NCBI GenBank assembly: GCA_026785795.1
Contig: JAJAZJ010000281.1
Location: forward strand, 1 to 6,276
DNA length: 6,276 bases
From: Pseudoxanthomonas sp.
GTDB taxonomy: Bacteria > Pseudomonadota > Gammaproteobacteria > Xanthomonadales > Xanthomonadaceae
Reading direction: 5' to 3'
A program made the translations under genes and the position numbers. Under the pieces are notes generated by a model. That model did no database searches. It saw nothing but the letters and a program-made list of their open reading frames with translations, and was not told the DNA's origin. Of the stretch, positions 1 through 5,617 are shown piece after piece. The stretch's first letter is position 1. Each line of letters opens with the position of its first letter.

Positions 1-190
1 AGTTCAGGCAGATCGCCTTGGCGTGGCCGATATGCAGGTAGCCGTTGGGCTCGGGAGGGAAACGGGTGTGGATGACGGCATGCTTGCCGCTGGCCAGGTC
101 CTCGCGCACGATCTGGCGGATGAAGTCGTGCTTTTCGCCGGTGGCGGGCTCGGCAGCCGGGTTGGCGGAGGGGTTGGGTCCAGCGGACAT
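1..190 (-). CDS. glnS: Glutaminyl-tRNA synthetase, N-terminal fragment (cut by window edge)
   Basis: Class I aminoacyl-tRNA synthetase that charges tRNA-Gln with glutamine in the cytoplasm. Only the first 63 codons lie in the window; the gene continues past base 1. The visible protein has an Ala/Pro-rich lead of about 16 residues, then [11 protein letters not shown], then [20 protein letters not shown]. This carries the ATP-binding HIGH signature at residues 53-56 in the exact context of bacterial GlnRS. The PEPNG stretch before HIGH favours GlnRS over the related glutamyl enzyme, whose equivalent is usually PSPTG. The ATG at 188-190 is the first start in frame; its Shine-Dalgarno is weak. 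The gene is divergent from the DUF2007 gene at 333. Identification is firm; the rest of the protein is unseen. Confidence 0.93.
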   Translation of the reverse strand, partial: MSAGPNPSANPAAEPATGEKHDFIRQIVREDLASGKHAVIHTRFPPEPNGYLHIGHAKAICLN

Positions 191-219
191 GCGGTCAGTC
201 GGCCTGGCAAGCGGGCTCA

Positions 220-249
220 CAGTTTAGCCGACCCACAGCGGCTAGACTG
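220..249. repeat. Near-perfect inverted repeat in the glnS/DUF2007 divergent intergenic region
   Basis: Two 11-base arms, CAGTTTAGCCG (220-230) and CGGCTAGACTG (239-249), are reverse complements apart from one T/G wobble position. They are separated by the 8-base spacer 231-238. Each arm contains an outward-facing -10-like hexamer: TAAACT on the minus strand (221-226, 31 bases before glnS) and TAGACT on the plus strand (243-248). No convincing -35 accompanies either. There is no T-run on either side, so it does not look like an intrinsic terminator. It may be an operator dyad for the divergent pair, or an RNA hairpin in a leader. The symmetry is read directly from the sequence; any function is inference. 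Confidence 0.5.
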
Positions 250-332
250 CCGCACCACGCCATGCCCGGCGCCGCAAACCGGTGCAGCAGCCATCCATTC
301 GCCGCATTCCAGGCTTCCAGGGATCTCCCGCC

Positions 333-593
333 ATGCAGGTCGTATACCGCGCCCAGACCTTGATTGACGCCCACCTGGCCAAGCACCTGCTTGAACAAGC
401 AGACATTCCCGCGTTCGTGATGGGCGAATCCCTGCTTGGAGGCGTTGGGGAACTGCCCCTCTTCGGGGTGCTGCGGGTGTGCGTGCCGGAAGGCTATGAA
501 GAGGAAGCCTCCGCCTGCTTGGCGGTGCTGGCGGAAGCTCCGCTGGAAGCAGAGGATGATCCGGCCCCGGAAACCAGTCCGGCCGCCGGCTGA
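333..593 (+). CDS. DUF2007 family small protein (putative signal-transducing protein)
   Basis: An 86-residue cytoplasmic protein with no signal peptide or membrane segment. The core [20 protein letters not shown], followed by an [22 protein letters not shown] stretch, fits the DUF2007 domain, a roughly 70-residue module resembling the ferredoxin-like domains of PII-type regulators. It is often annotated as a putative signal-transducing protein, without a proven role. The last 18 residues form an acidic, Pro/Ala-rich tail ([15 protein letters not shown]). The ATG at 333 is preferred over the in-frame GTG at 282: AGGGA at 319-323 lies 9 bases upstream of it, and the domain begins right at this methionine. 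It is divergent from glnS and 95 bases ahead of msrA on the same strand, so co-transcription with msrA is possible but not shown. Confidence 0.85.
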   Translation: MQVVYRAQTLIDAHLAKHLLEQADIPAFVMGESLLGGVGELPLFGVLRVCVPEGYEEEASACLAVLAEAPLEAEDDPAPETSPAAG

Positions 594-629
594 GCGGACT
601 CCCGACTGACCGTCGACCGTCCGGCTGGC

Positions 630-660
630 TTGAAAACCAGGGGGTTGGCACGCATTTATT
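630..660 (+). promoter_or_regulatory. Weak candidate sigma70 promoter for msrA
   Basis: TTGAAA at 630-635 matches 5 of 6 bases of the -35 consensus. TTTATT at 655-660 matches 4 of 6 bases of the -10. The 19-base spacer is longer than ideal. The pair would start transcription about 20 bases before the msrA start codon. No ATAG/CTAT OxyR-type half-sites are visible in 594-688. Offered only as the best candidate in this gap. Confidence 0.25.
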
Positions 661-688
661 CCTCACTTTGTTTTCAACGGAGATCGAC

Positions 689-1339
689 ATGCTGGGTATT
701 GGAGCTTTCAAGCAGCGCTTGCCGCGCGCGGAGGATGCATTGCCCGGTCGCGCCACCGCGCTGCCGCTGCAGAACCTGCATTTCCTGAATGGTCGACCGC
801 TGCGCGATGGCTTCGATGGGCTGCAGCAGGTCCAGTTCGCGATGGGCTGCTTCTGGGGTGCCGAACGCAAGTTCTGGACCCAGCCCGGCGTGTTCACCAC
901 CGCCGTCGGTTATGCCGGCGGCTTCACCCCCAACCCCACCTACGACGAGGTCTGCTCAGGCCAGACCGGGCACACTGAAGCGGTGCTGGTGGTGTATGAG
1001 CCGGCCCAGGCCTCATTCGAATCACTGCTGCAGGTGTTCTGGGAAAGCCACGACCCCACCCAGGGCATGCGCCAGGGCAACGACCGCGGCACCCAGTACC
1101 GTTCCGCGATCTACTGCCATTCGCAGGCGCAGTACGACGCCGCCATCGCCAGCCGCGATGCCTACCAGCAGCGCCTGCGCGACGCGGGATTCGGCGATAT
1201 CACCACCGAGATCCTCTACCCGGCACCCACGTTCTATTACGCCGAGGACGACCACCAGCAGTACCTGGCAAAGAATCCGGGTGGCTATTGCGGCATTGGC
1301 GGAACCGGGGTGAGCTGCAGCATCGGCCTGGACGCCTGA
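689..1339 (+). CDS. msrA: Peptide-methionine (S)-S-oxide reductase MsrA
   Basis: Reduces the S-epimer of methionine sulfoxide, free or in proteins, back to methionine. The resulting disulfide is recycled by thioredoxin. The protein has 216 residues, close to the roughly 212 of the E. coli enzyme. Residues 1-47 form the N-terminal extension typical of this long MsrA class, and the catalytic motif GCFWGAER follows with Cys54. [25 protein letters not shown] and [12 protein letters not shown] follow in family order, then [20 protein letters not shown]. The recycling cysteines are Cys201 and Cys210 ([10 protein letters not shown]), one residue further apart than in the E. coli protein as I recall it. 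ATG 689 is chosen because GGAG at 679-682 sits 6 bases upstream and because [13 protein letters not shown] is the usual start in Xanthomonadaceae; an in-frame TTG at 668 is less likely. It converges on the oxyR block, leaving a 21-base gap. Confidence 0.96.
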   Translation: MLGIGAFKQRLPRAEDALPGRATALPLQNLHFLNGRPLRDGFDGLQQVQFAMGCFWGAERKFWTQPGVFTTAVGYAGGFTPNPTYDEVCSGQTGHTEAVLVVYEPAQASFESLLQVFWESHDPTQGMRQGNDRGTQYRSAIYCHSQAQYDAAIASRDAYQQRLRDAGFGDITTEILYPAPTFYYAEDDHQQYLAKNPGGYCGIGGTGVSCSIGLDA

Positions 1340-1341
1340 TC

Positions 1342-1364
1342 CAGCGCGTATCGCGCGCTGCTAC
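1342..1364 (-). repeat. Hairpin between convergent genes; GTAG-headed, REP/SMAG-like
   Basis: On the minus strand GTAG (1364-1361) is followed directly by CAGCGCG (1360-1354), a 5-base loop, and CGCGCTG (1348-1342), giving a perfect 7-bp stem. The GTAG overlaps the TAG stop of the upstream minus-strand gene. A GTAG head joined to a short palindrome is the format of the SMAG/REP elements of Stenotrophomonas, as I recall it. The stem is short and only one copy is visible, so chance is possible. It may also act as a weak bidirectional terminator, but neither side has a T-run. Confidence 0.4.
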
Positions 1365-1993
1365 TGCCTGCGGATCGCGCACACGTAGACCAGTTCGCAG
1401 GCGCCGGCGCCGCTGTCTTCGCGGGTGGTGGAACTGCGCCAGCGCCATTGATCCCCTATGTGGGCATCCACCAACCATCCCTCGATGCGGACCTCGTCGC
1501 CCTGGCGCACGCTGGCGAGGGCGGCTGCGACTTCGGCATTGGCCGGGATCATGTGCATGTTGGCGCTGCTGCGCGCGATGTCCGACACGGGCAAGGGCGG
1601 CTGGCTGTCCCAGCGGTAGTGGTACCAGCGCGAGGACTGGGTGATATGCAGCTGCGACAGCACCGCCGGCTCACGCATCCGCGCCCAGCCAAGGGCAAGG
1701 TCGGTCGGGGAGAGATCTGCTTCGCGTCCAAGACGGTAGTCCTGCCGTGCCAGCACGCGTGCGTCCACGCTGAAACCGGCCAGCGGCGTCAGCGTGGCGC
1801 CAGCAGCTGCAAACGCCAGCATGCCCGCGGGCACCGGCGTCTGCAGCGGTGCCTGGAGGCGGCCGGTGGCTGGCGGCAGCGGGCAGCCCTGACTGGCCGT
1901 GGCGGCGTAGCTCGGATCGGGACCGCGCATGGAATACCACCAGCTCAGCCCGCCCAGCAGCACGCAGCCAAGGATGGCGTTGCGCAGGTTCAC
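1361..1993 (-). CDS. Conserved membrane-anchored or exported protein of unknown function, coupled to orfX
   Basis: A 210-residue protein starting at GTG. The N-terminus (MNLRNAILGCVLLGGLSWWY) is a short basic segment followed by one hydrophobic stretch at about residues 6-20. This looks like a signal anchor or signal peptide with the rest in the periplasm. ILGC at 7-10 resembles a lipobox but lies too close to the N-terminus to be convincing. Residues 28-70 are Ala/Pro-rich and probably a linker. The core, about 74-204, contains FSVDARVLARQDYRLGREAD, LSPTDLALGWARM, RSSANMHMIPA, GDEVRIEGWLVD and WRWRSSTTREDSGAGACE. I recall these motifs from a proteobacterial family of hypothetical proteins with no assigned function. 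Its start overlaps the orfX stop in GTGA (1990-1993), implying translational coupling and making it the last visible gene of the ahpF-oxyR-orfX unit. No catalytic residues can be named. Confidence 0.8.
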   Translation of the reverse strand: MNLRNAILGCVLLGGLSWWYSMRGPDPSYAATASQGCPLPPATGRLQAPLQTPVPAGMLAFAAAGATLTPLAGFSVDARVLARQDYRLGREADLSPTDLALGWARMREPAVLSQLHITQSSRWYHYRWDSQPPLPVSDIARSSANMHMIPANAEVAAALASVRQGDEVRIEGWLVDAHIGDQWRWRSSTTREDSGAGACELVYVCAIRRQ

Positions 1994-2250
1994 GCGCTTG
2001 CGGCGAACAGCCGGCTGGCGATGGACTGGCGCAGGCCCAGCTGATCCTTGGCGAAGGCGTTGATGGCGTCGCGGAGTTTTTCGGCCGCCATCGCTTCTCC
2101 GGCCAAGTCTGACGCTAAGCGGACGGCGTCAATACGCCGCACGCTGCCGGCCTGGTCCTTTCGGGAAGATATCTGGCGTGGCAACTCGCCGGTGTCGGCA
2201 ACCTCCACGGACAGGTCGCGCGGTGGATGCAGCTTGGAAATTGGGGGCAT
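1990..2250 (-). CDS. orfX: OrfX, small conserved protein of the ahpF-oxyR-orfX operon, function unknown
   Basis: An 86-residue soluble protein with no membrane segment, cysteine or recognisable enzyme motif. The first 30 residues (MPPISKLHPPRDLSVEVAD...) are rich in Pro and charge and probably disordered. The second half, about 35-86, reads as helical: VRRIDAVRLASDLAGEAM, then AEKLRDAINAFAKDQLG, then LRQSIASRLFAASA. The ATG at 2250 follows oxyR by 24 bases, with AGGA 11 bases upstream. The stop overlaps the next gene by 4 bases. From memory, the same small gene follows oxyR in Xanthomonas campestris, where the operon was named ahpF-oxyR-orfX; the symbol rests on position and size rather than a known fold. 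Its place behind oxyR suggests co-expression with the peroxide regulator. It could be a small protein partner or adaptor, but nothing in the sequence proves this. Confidence 0.82.
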   Translation of the reverse strand: MPPISKLHPPRDLSVEVADTGELPRQISSRKDQAGSVRRIDAVRLASDLAGEAMAAEKLRDAINAFAKDQLGLRQSIASRLFAASA

Positions 2251-2274
2251 ATGATTCGGGGTCCTGATGTGGAC

Positions 2275-3243
2275 TCAGTGAATCTGCAGGGTCACGGGCT
2301 TGTCGCCACTTTTGCGTGCCTGCGCCGGCTCGCTGCCAGGCGCGAGCGAGAACAGTTCAGCGGGCAGTTCCGAAAACAACCTGGAGAGCTCGAGCAGGAA
2401 CCCGCCCATCGCCGAACTCCTTCGCCACAGCATGGCGATCCGGCGGCTGGGGTGCGAGTCGCTGAAACTTAGTAAATGGATGTTCTGTGATTGCGCCACC
2501 GGCGGCTTCACCGCCAGCATCGGCAGCAGGGTCATGCCGACATTGGCCGCGACCATCTGCCGCAGGGTCTCCAGGCTGGTGGCGCGGAATTCGGATTTTT
2601 CGTTGGCGCCAGACAGCCGGCACACTTCCATTGCCTGCTCACGCAGGCAGTGGCCGTCCTCCAGCAACAGAAGCTTGTGCTGCGAAAGTTCGCCCAGGCC
2701 CAGCGAGTCGCGCAGGGCCAGCGGATGTCCCCCGGGCACGGCCAGCACGAAGGGCTCATCAAACAGGAACTCGCAGTGCAGCTGGTCATCCTGCACAGGC
2801 AATGCCAGCAGCGCGGCGTCCAGCTTGCCCTCCTGCAGCCTGGCCAGCAGCACGTCGCTCTTCTCCTCCACCAGCAGCAGCTCCAGCTTGGGGAAACGCT
2901 CGCGGATGCCCGGGATCACGTGCGGCAGCAGGTAGGGTCCGAGCGTAGGGAACATGCCCAGGCGCACGGCGCCCGCCTCGGGATCCTGGCTGCGGCGTGC
3001 ACCTTCCTTCATCTGCTCGACCTCGGCCACGATGCGCCTTGCGCGTTCGGCGGCATCGCGACCGGCCGGGGTCAGCATGACCTTGCGCGGTGCGCGCTCC
3101 ACCAGCGACACGCCCAGCTCCTCTTCCAGTTTCCTGATCTGGGTGGACAGGGTCGGCTGGCTGACGAAACAGGCCGCGGCGGCACGACCGAAGTGCTTAT
3201 GGTCGGCCAGCGCCAGCAGGTACTTGAGGTCGCGCAGGTTCAT
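2275..3243 (-). CDS. oxyR: OxyR, LysR-type hydrogen peroxide sensor and transcription regulator
   Basis: Cytoplasmic tetrameric LysR-family regulator activated by an intramolecular disulfide. The N-terminal helix-turn-helix spans about residues 1-60 (MNLRDLKYLLALADHKHFGR, SQPTLSTQIRKLEEELG, LVER). The effector domain runs from about residue 91. The sensor motif DGHCLREQAMEVC places the cysteines at residues 199 and 208, identical to E. coli numbering, and it is followed by the OxyR hallmark FRATSLETLRQMVAA and GMTLLPMLAV. At 322 residues it is 17 longer than E. coli OxyR; the extra length is a polar C-terminal tail (EPAQARKSGDKPVTLQIH). ATG 3243 fits the family start, but its Shine-Dalgarno is poor. 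It lies 49 bases after ahpF in the same direction, with a hairpin in the gap. The likely target is the site upstream of ahpC at 5618-5654. Confidence 0.97.
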   Translation of the reverse strand: MNLRDLKYLLALADHKHFGRAAAACFVSQPTLSTQIRKLEEELGVSLVERAPRKVMLTPAGRDAAERARRIVAEVEQMKEGARRSQDPEAGAVRLGMFPTLGPYLLPHVIPGIRERFPKLELLLVEEKSDVLLARLQEGKLDAALLALPVQDDQLHCEFLFDEPFVLAVPGGHPLALRDSLGLGELSQHKLLLLEDGHCLREQAMEVCRLSGANEKSEFRATSLETLRQMVAANVGMTLLPMLAVKPPVAQSQNIHLLSFSDSHPSRRIAMLWRRSSAMGGFLLELSRLFSELPAELFSLAPGSEPAQARKSGDKPVTLQIH

Positions 3244-3263
3244 GGGCTTGGTCCAATGGGTTT

Positions 3264-3284
3264 CCTTCTCCCCCCGGGAGAAGG
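3264..3284 (-). other. Hairpin between ahpF and oxyR
   Basis: The arms CCTTCTCCC and GGGAGAAGG (3264-3272 and 3276-3284) form a perfect 9-bp stem with a 3-base loop. It sits entirely in the 49-base ahpF-oxyR gap, 20 bases before the oxyR start. On the minus strand it is followed by AAACCC rather than a T-run, so it is unlikely to terminate transcription by itself. It may protect the upstream mRNA end or affect access to the weak oxyR ribosome site. Its CTCCC/GGGAG core matches that of the terminator after ahpC. Confidence 0.65.
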
Positions 3285-3292
3285 CAAAAGCA

Positions 3293-4894
3293 TCATGCGG
3301 CTTCCACTTCCATTTCCATTTCCTCGGCCGCTTGCGCGGACGGCGCCGAGCTCCGGATCAAATGGTCGAACGCAGTGAGTGCTGCTTTGGAGCCTTCGCC
3401 CATTGCGATGATGATCTGCTTGTAAGGCACGGTGGTGGCATCGCCGGCGGCGAACACCCCGGGCACGGACGTCTGCCCGCGCGCGTCGACGATGATCTCG
3501 CCCCGCGGCGACAGCGCCACCGTGCCGCTCAGCCACTCGGTATTCGGCAGCAGGCCGATTTGCACGAAGATGCCCTCCAGCCCCAGCGCGTGCTGCTGCT
3601 GGGTGCCGCGGTCTGCGTACACCAGCCCGTTGACCTTGTGTCCGTCGCCGGTCACTTCGGTGGTCATGGCCGAGGTGAGCACGCTGACATTGGGCAGGCT
3701 GTGCAGCTTGCGCTGCAGCACCGCGTCGGCACGCAGCGTGCTATCAAACTCCATCAGGGTCACGTGGCTGACGATGCCGGCCAGGTCGATGGCCGCTTCC
3801 ACCCCGGAGTTGCCTCCGCCGATCACCGCCACCCGCTTGCCCTTGTACAGCGGGCCGTCGCAGTGCGGGCAGTAGGCCACGCCCTTGTTGCGATACTGGT
3901 CCTCGCCGGGCACGTTCATCTGCCGCCAGCGTGCGCCGGTGGAAAGGATCACGGTTTTGCTCTTGAGCGATGCACCGTTGGCCAGCCGTACTTCGATCAG
4001 CTCAGCTCCCGGCACCAGTTTCTCCGCGCTCTGCAGGTTCATGATGTCCACGTCGTACTGGCGTACATGCTGCTCCAGCGCGGCCACCATTTTCGGGCCT
4101 TCGGTTTCCTGCACCGAAATGAAATTCTCGATGGCCATCGTGTCCAGCAACTGGCCGCCAAAGCGTTCAGCCACCACGCCGGTGCGGATGCCCTTGCGCG
4201 CGGCGTAGACCGCCGCCGCTGCGCCGGCCGGGCCACCGCCGACGATCAGCACGTCGTATGGGGCCCTGGCGGCCAGCTTTTTCGCATCGCGCATCTCCGC
4301 GCCGGTGTCCAGCTTGGCCACGATCTGCTCCACGTCCATCCGGCCCTGGCCAAACACTTCGCCGTTGAGGAAGATGGTGGGCACCGACATGACCTGGCGT
4401 GCTTCCACTTCGTCCGGGAACAGGGCGCCGTCGATGGCCACGTGCTGGATGTTGGGGTTCAACACCGCCATCAGGTTCAGCGCCTGCACCACGTCCGGGC
4501 AGTTCTGGCAGGACAGCGAGAAATAGGTTTCGAATTTGTACTCACCTTCCAGGCCCTTGATCTGTTCAATCACGTCCTGCGCGGCGCGCGAGGGATGGCC
4601 GCCAACCTGCAGCAGGGCCAGCACCAGCGAAGTGAATTCATGGCCCATCGGCAGGCCGGCAAAGCGCAGGTGGATGTCGTGGCCGGGGCTGTTGAGGGCG
4701 AACGACGGCGTGTGCACGTCGGCATCGTGTCGCTCGACCAGGGTGATTTTGTCGGAAAGCAGGGCGATTTCGCCCAGCAGTTCCTGCATTTCGCGCGACT
4801 TGGCGCTGTCTTCCAACGAGGCCACGATCTGGATCGGGCGCGTCACTTTTTCAAGGTAGGCCTGCAGCTGGTTCTTCAGATCGGTGTCGAGCAT
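3293..4894 (-). CDS. ahpF: Alkyl hydroperoxide reductase subunit F (AhpF), flavoprotein disulfide reductase
   Basis: Transfers electrons from NADH through FAD and two redox disulfides to AhpC. It has 533 residues, against about 521 in E. coli. The N-terminal tandem thioredoxin-fold domain, about 1-200, carries CQNC with Cys129/Cys132, the E. coli positions. A thioredoxin-reductase-like part follows: FAD motif GGGPAG at 219-224, active-site CPHCDGP with Cys342/Cys345, NAD motif GGGNSG at 359-364, and FAAGDATT at 481-488. The C-terminus is a non-conserved acidic tail ending [13 protein letters not shown] 4894 is chosen because [17 protein letters not shown] is the family start; the frame stays open further upstream, but only into antisense ahpC sequence. 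The Shine-Dalgarno (GACGAG) is modest. The gene begins 27 bases after the T-run of the ahpC terminator, so expression needs readthrough or a promoter inside ahpC. It is followed by oxyR after 49 bases. Confidence 0.97.
   Translation of the reverse strand: MLDTDLKNQLQAYLEKVTRPIQIVASLEDSAKSREMQELLGEIALLSDKITLVERHDADVHTPSFALNSPGHDIHLRFAGLPMGHEFTSLVLALLQVGGHPSRAAQDVIEQIKGLEGEYKFETYFSLSCQNCPDVVQALNLMAVLNPNIQHVAIDGALFPDEVEARQVMSVPTIFLNGEVFGQGRMDVEQIVAKLDTGAEMRDAKKLAARAPYDVLIVGGGPAGAAAAVYAARKGIRTGVVAERFGGQLLDTMAIENFISVQETEGPKMVAALEQHVRQYDVDIMNLQSAEKLVPGAELIEVRLANGASLKSKTVILSTGARWRQMNVPGEDQYRNKGVAYCPHCDGPLYKGKRVAVIGGGNSGVEAAIDLAGIVSHVTLMEFDSTLRADAVLQRKLHSLPNVSVLTSAMTTEVTGDGHKVNGLVYADRGTQQQHALGLEGIFVQIGLLPNTEWLSGTVALSPRGEIIVDARGQTSVPGVFAAGDATTVPYKQIIIAMGEGSKAALTAFDHLIRSSAPSAQAAEEMEMEVEAA
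3302..3325. repeat. Hexanucleotide tandem repeat at the 3' end of ahpF
   Basis: Four imperfect 6-base units on the plus strand, TTCCAC TTCCAT TTCCAT and TTCCTC. In the ahpF frame they encode four dipeptides, EE ME ME VE, near the C-terminus (residues 524-531). Copy changes would keep the frame and only alter the length of the acidic tail. Confidence 0.75.
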
Positions 4895-4920
4895 GGGAGT
4901 CTCGTCGATGTATTCCGGAT

Positions 4921-4949
4921 AAAAACCCTCTCCCGCGAACGGGAGAGGG
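4921..4949 (-). terminator. Rho-independent terminator after ahpC
   Basis: On the minus strand CCCTCTCCCG (4949-4940) pairs perfectly with CGGGAGAGGG (4935-4926) around a TTCG tetraloop (4939-4936). TTTTT (4925-4921) follows at once. A 10-bp GC-rich stem, a UUCG loop and a U-run make a strong intrinsic terminator. It begins 33 bases after the ahpC stop and ends 27 bases before ahpF. It should make ahpC mostly monocistronic, in line with the separate ahpC and ahpF-oxyR-orfX transcripts I recall being reported in Xanthomonas campestris. Partial readthrough could set the AhpC to AhpF ratio. Confidence 0.88.
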
Positions 4950-4982
4950 GACCGCCTCTTTGGGGGAGGAGTTGCAGCGGTG

Positions 4983-5546
4983 TCAGATCTTGCCAACCAG
5001 GTCCAGGGAAGGCGCCAGGGTCTTCTCGCCCTCCTTCCACTTGGCCGGGCATACCTCGCCCGGGTGGCTGGCCACGTAACGGGCGGCCTTGAGCTTGCGC
5101 AGGGTCTCGCTGACGTCGCGGGCAATGGCGTTGTCGTGGATTTCCGCGGTCTTGATCACGCCTTCCGGGTTGATGATGAAGGTGCCGCGCAGGGCCAGGC
5201 CTTCCTCTTCGATATGTACGTCGAACGCGCGCGTCAGCTGATGGGTCGGGTCGCCGATCAGCGGGAACTGGGCCTTGCCGACGGCCGGGGAGGTCTCGTG
5301 CCACACCTTGTGCGAGAAGTGGGTGTCGGTGGTGACGATGTAGATCTCGGCGCCGGCCTTCTGGAACTCGGCATAGTGCGTCGCCGCGTCTTCCACTTCG
5401 GTGGGGCAGTTGAAGGTGAAAGCGGCCGGCATGAAGATCAGCACCGACCAGCTGCCCTTGAGATCGGCATCGGAGACGGTGATGAACTTGCCGTTGTGGA
5501 AGGCATTGGCGGTGAACGGCTTTACCTGGGTGTTGATCAGGGACAT
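4983..5546 (-). CDS. ahpC: Alkyl hydroperoxide reductase subunit C (AhpC), 2-Cys peroxiredoxin
   Basis: Cytoplasmic typical 2-Cys peroxiredoxin that reduces hydrogen peroxide, organic hydroperoxides and peroxynitrite and is recycled by AhpF. Its 187 residues equal the E. coli length. The active-site motif PAAFTFNC (Pro40, Thr44, peroxidatic Cys47) is intact and the conserved Arg is Arg120. The resolving Cys166 lies in [10 protein letters not shown], and the protein ends in the near-universal [10 protein letters not shown]. Compared with E. coli, the residues flanking the active cysteine differ (AAFTFN for ADFTFV). There is no GGLG or C-terminal YF motif of the overoxidation-sensitive class, so it should be a robust type. 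ATG 5546 has AAGGA 8 bases upstream. The gene is preceded by an OxyR-type promoter region and followed by an intrinsic terminator. Confidence 0.98.
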   Translation of the reverse strand: MSLINTQVKPFTANAFHNGKFITVSDADLKGSWSVLIFMPAAFTFNCPTEVEDAATHYAEFQKAGAEIYIVTTDTHFSHKVWHETSPAVGKAQFPLIGDPTHQLTRAFDVHIEEEGLALRGTFIINPEGVIKTAEIHDNAIARDVSETLRKLKAARYVASHPGEVCPAKWKEGEKTLAPSLDLVGKI

Positions 5547-5588
5547 CGGGAGGATCCTTCGTTGGAGGGGGGTTGATGCAACGCAGCA

Positions 5589-5617
5589 ATGTTAAGTGTG
5601 GGCGATAGATACAGCAA
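5589..5617 (-). promoter_or_regulatory. Sigma70-like promoter of ahpC
   Basis: On the minus strand TTGCTG (5617-5612) serves as a -35 (4 of 6 consensus bases). After a 17-base spacer comes TAACAT (5594-5589) as a -10 (4 of 6). The predicted start is near 5581-5584, leaving a leader of about 36-40 bases. The weak hexamers at ideal spacing, directly abutting the OxyR site, are what an activator-dependent promoter would show. Confidence 0.65.

Noticed and set aside
595..623. Imperfect hairpin after the DUF2007 stop (CGGAC/GTCCG plus CGAC/GTCG) with a tandem GACCGTC repeat at 608-621
   Set aside because: The stem is broken by a 3x3 internal loop and has no T-run; not strong enough to call a terminator.
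645..673. TTGGCA at 645-650 as a -35 for msrA
   Set aside because: At 16-18 base spacing there is no acceptable -10, and the start would fall on the ribosome binding site.
594..688. Search for an OxyR site before msrA
   Set aside because: No ATAG/CTAT-like half-sites with 7-base spacing are present.
217..900. A 227-codon minus-strand frame opposite the DUF2007 gene and msrA
   Set aside because: Pro/Arg-rich low-quality sequence that runs antisense through two well-supported genes; a shadow of high-GC coding.
1964..1978. ILGC near the start of the anchored protein as a lipobox
   Set aside because: The cysteine is at residue 10, leaving too short a leader for a standard lipoprotein signal peptide.
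1448..2044. A 198-codon plus-strand frame opposite the anchored protein
   Set aside because: The minus-strand reading has a signal anchor, a tight overlap with orfX and recognisable conserved motifs. The plus frame has none.
2954..5092. A 712-codon open frame on the plus strand opposite ahpF
   Set aside because: It is antisense to ahpF and parts of oxyR and ahpC, is rich in His/Arg/Gln as expected from a high-GC shadow frame, and matches no family I know. The minus-strand protein has all AhpF motifs.
4895..5125. Upstream in-frame extension of ahpF by 77 codons
   Set aside because: It would overlap ahpC and run through the terminator, its sequence is Arg/Pro-rich, and the family start is at 4894.
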